Positions 57,401 to 64,000 of a DNA stretch of 64,000 nucleotides are shown here, piece by piece; positions within the stretch are counted from its first letter, which is position 1; every line of letters starts with the position of its first letter. A program made the position numbers and the translations under genes. The stretch comes from Bryoerythrophyllum caledonicum (lineage: Eukaryota > Streptophyta > Bryopsida > Pottiales > Pottiaceae): NCBI GenBank assembly GCA_963971425.1, contig OZ020514.1, positions 27,826,602-27,890,601 of the forward strand. Direction: 5' to 3'. A model generated the notes under the pieces. That model ran no database searches, had not been told where the DNA came from, and saw nothing but the letters and a program-made list of their open reading frames with translations.

Positions 57401-58032
57401 AGAACCCCACTACGGTCCATATCCAACCGAGTAGGCTAGGACTATGCCACGGTTGTATGGGCTCTTCGGACGATGAGTCACAAGAGGTGTTGACAAAAGA
57501 ACCCCCCAAGAGAGTGAGGTTCGCACCACACAAGGCGGTGGATAGAGTCCAATCCTCGAGGGCCAATGGGATTCCATGTAAAAGCATGGGACCGGGCCTT
57601 TATGAGTGGGTTCCCACCGGGGAATTTGTGGACTGGTTGAGGGAGCACCCCACCTTGAGCGCGGATGAAGGCATATCTGTGCATTTCATGCACAATGAGC
57701 TCATTGGAACAGAAACCGGATTGGAACTTAGCCTAGTTCCTTTCCTAGATGACCTAGAACCCGCAGCAGCGTTCGGACTGGATATCGATGGCACCCAAGG
57801 GATGGAGTTGGAGGTGTTAATCGATGAGGGCCCTCTCAACCCATCTCTCCACTTTAGGAGGACATCCACCGGTATTCTAGCAAGCGGTTCGGGGGCAACG
57901 TATCCCCAAGTTCCAAATGACTGGTATAAGGGACCTACTCAACAACCGCACGTACATCACGATGATTGGAAGTTGATGGTCGTCTCTCAGGAGGGGGAAG
58001 AAGAGCGCAGGATAAAGTGGGAGTTGGGTTGA
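54439..58032 (+). pseudogene. Element C gag and protease
   Basis: The frame is open from a TGA at 54376 except for TAG at 54634-54636. Gag core near 55010-55370 (SAHVERFLELLTTCLITNTD, LKDAAYEWYRNHPPG, LMRAFLEHFRPEVGQSNALT). Coiled Gln-rich stretch, then a zinc knuckle CTQCGQPGYISPFC in which the His is Tyr, and a second Cys/His cluster near 56050-56150. A His/Gly/Gln repeat region precedes the protease. The protease reads VLVNGGSGLNIM with the catalytic Asp changed to Asn, and LLDRPWLR for the usual LLGRPWL. Frame lost at about 58030. Enzymatically dead. Confidence 0.88.
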
Positions 58033-58403
58033 CCGAGGAGGAGATGGTGAATTACAGGTCATTGGTGGTCGAGTTTCGGGACATCTTTGCATGGTCGTAC
58101 AAGGACCTCAAGGGCATTTCCCTGGATGTGACACAACATCACATTCCCCTTCTCCCAGGCACTACTCCCATTAGACAAAAGGAGCGGCGTATGAACCCTA
58201 ACCTACAGCTCATTGTCAAGGCCGAACTGGAGAAGCTACTCCAGGCGGGGTTCATTAAACCCGTAGAGATATCCGATTGGGTCTCCCCCATGGTATTGGT
58301 TAAAAAGAAAAATGGGAAGCTACGGGTGTGCATTGACTATAGGAAACTCAACCACCATACCCAAAAGGATCACTTTCCCTTGCCATTTATCAACACCATC
58401 TGA
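57966..58403 (+). pseudogene. Element C reverse transcriptase, N-terminal fragment
   Basis: Continues pol in another frame after about 58020: FRDIFAWSYKDLKGI, RRMNPNLQLIVKAELEKLLQ, KKKNGKLRVCIDYRKLNHHT, LPFINTI, then a stop. Everything from RT motif A onward is missing. Confidence 0.88.
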
Positions 58404-58438
58404 CTCGGCATGAGAGGAGAGAAAGTGAAGAAAAAGTA

Positions 58439-58530
58439 AGTGGCCGTCCGCATGTATATGCGGACGGCAGGCCGACCGCCGGGCTCGCGTCCGCCAGCCT
58501 CCTCGGACTATGTTTTTTTTTTTTTTTCCC
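58439..58530. repeat. GC-rich CCGTCCGC/GGCCGACCG repeat and poly-T
   Basis: Contains an inverted GCCGTCCGCAT/ATGCGGACGGC pair and shares words with 43484-43675. A run of 17 T (58511-58527) follows. Confidence 0.75.
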
Positions 58531-59233
58531 AATCTTTTACCATTTTTACCATTAGCTATATACCGTAAGATAATAGAGCTACATACTCTAAGGAAACTAA
58601 AATATAAGAGAGAAAGATAGCAAATAAGGGAGAGACAACAAATAACACAAATATATTTGAAATATATTAGCTAGGGAGAAGCTATTTCAACTTCGTGGGA
58701 GAGTTGTCTTATATACATTATACTTTCCTCCCACCGTAGAAGGTAAAGTAAACTACAAGCTCACTTTACTTTGAGCAAATATAGAAACATAAGTTCATTT
58801 TACCTTATGCGGATATAGAATCTACTCATCGTTTCTAAGTTGACTTTCACTTTAACAATAGGCACAAAGGCTTTCATTTCTTTTTGCCAATTTAACCCCT
58901 ATTAACCCAAGTGTCTCCATGGTACTGAAATGCATACTTTAACAAGCAATTAGCTTTCAATCCGTTCAATCAGAATTCACAAAATTTTGACCACATTATC
59001 TCATATCAGTTTAGAAGGAAATTAGGTTTTGGCCCGCATGTAGACTACCTGAAGACACACGGTCACAAGGTTCTTCGGATGCGCGATTCGAAGAGTAACC
59101 CAATCCAAGCTTATCGCTGATATTCTCTCAGATTGTAGGTCCAGGCTAATCGGTTTAGGCGGCGTAGGCAATAATCATCATCGCCATCACCATCACCATC
59201 AACGTGAAACCCTAATCCAGGCATGGCAAAGTT
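58531..59233. other. No gene identified
   Basis: AT-rich, with a CACCAT trinucleotide-type run near 59180-59200. Possibly promoter DNA of the gene at 59622. Confidence 0.5.
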
Positions 59234-59621
59234 TTGTGTGGCGGCACCATTTCCTACACTTTCGAACAGTGTTTTTTGCCCTCTAGCGACATATCCAGGA
59301 TCTTCAAGCTCTGCGTCAACGATCGCTGCTTCAAAACTCCAGGATTTTCAAGCCTCTGCGTCAACGATCGCCGACTGAACTTTTCGGTAAGTTCCCTGCC
59401 TTTCTTGCTTTTTATTTCATTCCATTTCGGTAAGTTCTCTGTCATTCTTACTTTCCATTTCTTTTTGGTGATGCATACGGGCGGTCCTTCTTCCATTCCG
59501 TTTCAAATGTGGGGTGTTGGAAAGTAAGCTGTGTGAAGGTGTAGAAAATTTTGCAAAGCGTCCAGGTTTAGGGTTTAAGAGTTTTAGGGTTCCCGATAAT
59601 CGTTTCTTGCGATAAGGTTTC
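59234..59621 (+). other. Probable 5' leader with local duplications
   Basis: Holds two copies of CTCTGCGTCAACGATCGC about 45 bases apart and two of TTTCGGTAAGTTC about 35 bases apart. The latter look like 5' splice donors. A leader intron before the ATG at 59622 is possible. Confidence 0.4.
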
Positions 59622-62600
59622 ATGTTCGGCAATGTCCTTCCTCGCAGGACCGTAAAAATGCCGAAGCGGCCGGTGTGTTTCTACAAGCCACTGTTTGATG
59701 AGATCCCGGTGGAGAACAGGAAAGGGATTCCGCCCACCTACAACAAGGAAACGGGGAGGATCGAGCAGCTATTCGTCATTGAGAACGACCACATTTGGCG
59801 CGATAGCTGGGAGGTGATGGAGGCGAGGGACCTTATCCTAGAGCTGCATGGACCGGACTCGCCCATCGTACCGCCTGGACAAACTGGCCCCAAGCAGATA
59901 CTGTGCATTCATTGCAACACGACTCACCAGAAGCTCAAGTTCAACCTCCACCGGAACCATGCATTGTGCGAAGGGAAGGGGAAGGAGGGCGTGAAGATGC
60001 CGTCGTATCCCAATTTGGGCGTCAAGGATGTGGCGAACTTTGTGGCACGACTTCGGGATTGCCAGTCGGCTGAAGATGCAATTCAGGTATTCGGCACCAT
60101 AGAGCCGATAGCCACGAAGAGGAGGCCTCGGAAGGGTGCCGATAATGAGGAGGAACCGAAGAGTCGACGTCGAATTAAGCGCGGGAAGAAGCTGTCAGAG
60201 GAGGGCCCTCCGCAGAAGCGTACCGCGGCGGCTTCTCGGAAAAGACCTCCGCCCCCGAAAGCTATGTCGAGTGACGATACTTCTTCCTCGGCAGAGTCGG
60301 GAGGAGATCACAGCACAGATCATGAGGCCGATAACGCACGGACTCTGATTGTGCACGGCGAGAAGGGCGGTCTTCCGTCCGGGGATGATGCCTCTAGGAA
60401 TTCCGGTGCCGAGAACTCGATGTCGAAAGTCCGGAAGTCCGCACTCGCGCCGGCGCCCAAGAGGGATTCCTCCATTGTCCTCCGGAAGGCGGAGCTTGCG
60501 AAGCAGAATGTACCGAAGAAGGTGGCACATACTGAAGAGGCCACGAAGAAGGCGAGATTTGAAGAGTCCTCGAAGAAGGCATTCCGGCCCCCAGCAACGG
60601 CGAAAAGGCTTACGGGAATGTCTGTGGAAGAGACCGCGATGGCGAGAAGGCATCGATCCCCATTGGTGCAACAGCGGTTCAGAGAGACGAGTAATGCCGA
60701 GAGACCCTCCTACTCTGACGAAGGAACGCCGATAACCTCGCACGAATCCCCCCAATCCTCGGCCCAGAAGGAACAGCGACCGCCGCTGACATTGGCCAGT
60801 ATACTTCGGTTAGGCTCTAATGATGGTGCGAATCCCGATGAGCGCCTCATTCTCCCGGCGAAAGGTAGCAGGGAGCAAGCTTTGGAGTCGAAGAGGGCCG
60901 AGATGATACGGCAGGTGCAGGAGGACGCTGCGCGCCTTTTCCCGTTGAAATTGGTGCCCACCCCCGAGAGGAAGGTATCGATAACGCCGCTATATCTACT
61001 CCTCAAGCATGGTCTGCTCGACAGTATCACGATGGGAAGTTTACATTCCGAAGATGAGCTGTTGAAGTACGTCTTGTCCTTGGTGGAATCTGGAAGCAGC
61101 CAGGGGAGGTTCCACCAGGCTCTTGGTGCCTGCATTTCCGAAGGGGTCGGCTTCGACGATAACCCTGTTTCGCTTCAACAGTTGTCAAGCCTTTGCAATC
61201 TGGCAAAGAATCCGGATTACAGTACAACGAAAGAGGTCTGGACAGAGGCATCGAGAGGAACGTGGGCATACATGACGCATATGTTGGAGTGCGTCAAGTT
61301 AGAAGCGGCTTTGCAGGCCAAAAACGACAAACAAAAGCGGTGCAGGGAGAAGTTAGTCACGATGGAGATGAGTAGATTTGATGCCGAAAGGGCGGTGGAG
61401 ACAGAGGCTATTCGATGGGACTTCAACAATCTCTTCGGGTATTGCGCGATGAACAAGATTCTTCGACCATTGCTGCCCCCACTGCCATGGACGCACAACA
61501 TTGACGAGGCTCGAGATGTCGTGCACCGTCTAATTTCTATCAGAATCGACATTGCCCCGTCTCCGGCTTCAGCTAAGCTATTGAAGTGTTACTTCATTTG
61601 CAACGGGTTCTCGCGGGTGTAAGTTTTTCCTTCTCGCCACAAACTTGTCCTTTATCGTGTCTTCTCGCCCCTTATCGTCTCTCATAGTCCCTTATCGTCT
61701 CTTATCGTCCCTTATCGTCCATTATCGTCTGTTATCGTCTCTTATCGTCCCTTATCGGCTAACTTGACTCCGTTGTTTTTCAGGGGCCGGAATATGTGCA
61801 ACCCTAGCGTAATCCTCGGGCCTGCTAGCATTGAATTGTACTTGGACGCTCCAGTGGAAAATTGGGATGGGCCGTCTCAAATGTACGAAGTCCTGAGTCC
61901 CTTCCTCTTCGGAAGGGACGCATCCGATATGCACCTCCCGTTCTCGGCGGCGTTCTCGCGGCTCCGCGATAATACGAACGGCAGGCGAGATTCTGTGTTG
62001 CGCTTCATCGAAATGGTCCATGCTCGCACTGTCGTGGACACGGCAAGGAGTCATCCAGAGGATTTCGTTCGACAGTGGTGTGCTGCTGATAAGGGTACCT
62101 ACGAACACTGGGATACCCTGGACGAGAACTGCTTGGCAAGGGAGGATCTGGACTTCATGTATGCCGGCTACGTTCCACGTAAGATTTATCCAATAACCCC
62201 GTCATTCATCTAACTGTTTTCTTCCTCATTCTTGGTATCTCCGTTATTTTCCTGTGACTAACGATAAGGCTTTTGCAGGCACTGTAGATCCTACCGGGGC
62301 ACGCGAAAGGGATCTTGCAGAGGCAAATTGCAAGAACGCCGTGTCGCGTCTGGTAAAAAGAGAGTGGGATCGGCGAGAAGGGCATCCAGTGACTTCACAT
62401 GACGAAATTCGGCGGGAGACGTCTACCCAAACAAGGGACCTCGAGGGTGCAGCCACCCTCCTTCACATGGACGAAGGAACCTCGAATGAATTCCGCGTCC
62501 AGAATCGGTTCCCGGGGAGTAACGAAGACGAAGGATTCCCCGACAAGTGTATGGACGAAGTTACGGAGGAAGCACAAGAGGGGCCTAGCGACGAAATACG

Positions 62601-64000
62601 TCAGGGAGGTGTTCCCGATAGCGTCGAGGAAGAGCCCGCTTCTACAACGGTGAAGTCACCGGGCCGTCCCGCCGATAACCCATCTCCCATGGAAGTTTCG
62701 TGGACACAAGCTATGAATGACCCTACCCTCGGCTTTCCGGAGTCTTCACAGTCGCTGATGGGGCTATCTCAATTCGACACCCCTCTTCAGCATGTTGTGT
62801 TTGGGGGTACGGGGGAGACGGAACCCGGCATTAAATCCCACCGTCTATCGTTTCCTTTGTCGAGTCAAGGTATTGAAAACCTGGACTGTACTGACAGTCC
62901 CCCGGTGGTTCCCGAGGCGCCTTCCGTGACACCCTTCGAAAGTCATCCAATCCCAGAGAAGGCTCCCTCTCCGGACTCCGATTACGCTCCTCCGCCAGGG
63001 CCCGATAACCCTGCTCCTCCGCCAGAGCCCGAGAACCCGCCAGAGCCCGAGAACCCTGCTAGCCCGCCAGAGCCCGAGAACCCTGCTACCCCGCCAGAGC
63101 CCCAGAACCATGCCAGTCAAACAGAACCCGTTGAGCCTGCTTCACTGCCAGATCCTGATAGCTCTGTTCTGATATCTGAGCCCGATAAGCCTGCTCCTTC
63201 GCCAGAGCTCGATATGCCTGCTCCTCCGCCAGGACCCGTTCAGGCTCTTCCTCCGCAAGAGCCCGATAACCCTTCTCGAAAGGAGATGGACCCCGAGGAG
63301 ATCAGACTGGCATTGCGCTTTACCAAGGAAGCACAGGAATCTGGGATGTCTAGTATTTGGGTTTATCCTGGACTCGAAGAGCGTGTTATGAACAGAAGGG
63401 AAGGACAGAAGGCGGCGTATACGTGCATGTCGAAGGAGAACCGCGGAGTATGTACGTCAGACTCTGTGTCCTAGGAGAAAGAGCCCTCGCTCTGCTACGA
63501 AGCCGAGGAGCATGACGCATCCATGATAGAGAAGAACCTCGACATTATTGTAGAGGTCCTAATGCGGCGGTGAGTGTCGTCGTCTATGTTATCGTGTTCT
63601 CTGACACCTACTGTTTATCATCACCTGTTGTCTAACGTCCGCTTTCTTCTGAATTGCAGGCCTCGTTTTTTTCACCCGAAGGATCTGACTGGAGGTATGA
63701 GGTTTTTCGGTCCAGACCTTCGGCAAGCCGTGGATGTCTCGCTCGCACTACAGGACTGGCATTGTGTGCTAAAGGACAAGCGGGAAATGGAAGGCACATT
63801 TTTGGATTTCATCCTTAGGCATGTCGTCTACCGTGCGAAGGAGCATGTTCGAATCCAGTATCATCACACGCACAACTGGTTATCGGCGACTTTGCAGTGC
63901 TATTTGGCGGATGAAGCGAAGGGTTGGGATGACATCGTGAGCTTTCTCAGCCGCTCGTTCCGTAGCACCACCAAGATGCCGAATACCCTTATCGTCCCTT
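59622..64000 (+). CDS. Uncharacterised multi-exon gene, at least four exons, 3' end outside window
   Basis: Exon 1 59622-61618, exon 2 61784-62178, exon 3 62279-63569, exon 4 from 63660. All junctions are GT-AG and keep one frame across the three introns (165, 100 and 90 bases). Exon 1: ILCIHCNTTHQKLKFNLHRN is a Cys/His cluster that may bind zinc; basic KRRPRKGADNEEEPKSRRRI linker; helical block with ERKVSITPLYLLLKHGLLDS. Exon 2 is globular (ILGPASIELYLDAPVENWDG). Exon 3 is acidic and then Pro-rich with about 13-residue repeats. A TAG at 63472-63474 interrupts exon 3, where the frame otherwise continues into exon 4, so this copy is a pseudogene or ends there. No family recognised. Confidence 0.6.
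61651..61760. repeat. 10-bp tandem repeat in intron 1, 11 units
   Basis: Unit CTTATCGTCY, in exact 10-base register with point variants. A further CTTATCGTCCCTT starts at 63988, 12 bases before the window ends and downstream of a possible donor (GTGAGC at 63937), so another intron may carry the same repeat. Confidence 0.93.
62995..63270 (+). repeat. Coding tandem repeat, Pro-rich
   Basis: Imperfect repeats of CCGCCAGAGCCCGA(G/T)AACC(C)TGCT in exon 3 encode PPEPENPA-like units, degenerating towards the 3' side. Confidence 0.85.

Larger units (their letters stand above)
53147..58403 (+). mobile_element. Ty3/gypsy element C, truncated after the RT start
   Basis: Probable primer site at 53147, leader, gag, protease and the first third of RT. 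It ends abruptly at 58403, followed by unrelated GC-rich repeat DNA; RNase H, integrase and 3' LTR are missing. The 5' LTR should end at 53143 (CTCACA) and its start lies somewhere in 52317-53000. Confidence 0.75.

Noticed and set aside
59195-59230. Telomere-like AAACCCTAA word
   Set aside because: A single copy; plant telomere arrays need many tandem TTTAGGG units.
1-64000. Genetic code with UAA/UAG as glutamine (ulvophyte- or ciliate-like)
   Set aside because: Host gene fragments look land-plant, a TAG replaces a conserved Leu in HSP90, TAA appears to end copia and hAT frames, and long intact frames use only CAR for Gln. Kept as a testable alternative in the findings, not as a call.

Overview
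The window looks like a transposon-rich stretch of a land-plant nuclear genome. The evidence is GT-AG introns of about 90-165 bases, several plant-type Ty3/gypsy and Ty1/copia elements, a hAT (BED/DUF659-type) transposase, and captured fragments of plant host genes (cytosolic HSP90, a GT31 galactosyltransferase, the mitochondrial ATP synthase delta' subunit). I cannot name the species. Almost every protein-coding region belongs to a mobile element or to an uncharacterised, probably dispersed gene family, and most are broken.

Layout. 1-6822: 3' part of a decayed Ty3/gypsy element (A, + strand) with a likely 3' LTR. 7673-30530: a complete 22.9-kb LTR retrotransposon on the - strand. It has two 1785-bp LTRs that look more than 99% identical, a 5-bp target duplication (GTCAT), a primer-binding site matching tRNA-Asp and a polypurine tract. 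In element order it carries three small ORFs upstream of gag, then gag, pol, a 2.6-kb spacer, a long extra coding block of unknown function, and a patchwork of captured host cDNA-like fragments next to the 3' LTR. A 3.6-kb Ty1/copia element (24000-27612, 281-bp LTRs, target duplication CCCAA) is nested in its pre-gag region. 30536-35322: - strand remnants of uncharacterised genes. 35800-38097: decayed reverse transcriptase whose 3' segment is inverted between perfect 43-bp inverted repeats. 38846-40278: non-autonomous element with about 250-bp terminal inverted repeats. 41173-43320: broken multi-exon gene whose putative introns hold a repeated 19-bp palindrome, three intervals of which are exactly 63 bp. 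43854-47046: hAT transposase pseudogene. 47742-50447 (-): coiled-coil/RING pseudogene. 51301-52316: 32-bp minisatellite. 53147-58403: 5' part of a third Ty3/gypsy element (C), truncated in the reverse transcriptase. 59622-64000: uncharacterised gene with at least four exons, running out of the window.

Three signals run across the window. First, the giant element has a palindromic motif, TCnAnTnGAC, counted 32 times by eye in its LTR and 3' accessory region, with no exact copy noticed in gag-pol or the captured genes. Second, premature stops are overwhelmingly TAG/TAA at places where Gln is expected, with few TGA; this fits C-to-T decay of CAG/CAA better than recoding, because at least one TAG sits at a conserved Leu. 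Third, the giant element has nearly identical LTRs but a broken gag-pol, so it was probably copied in trans while already defective. All identifications are by eye; no database or alignment software was used.
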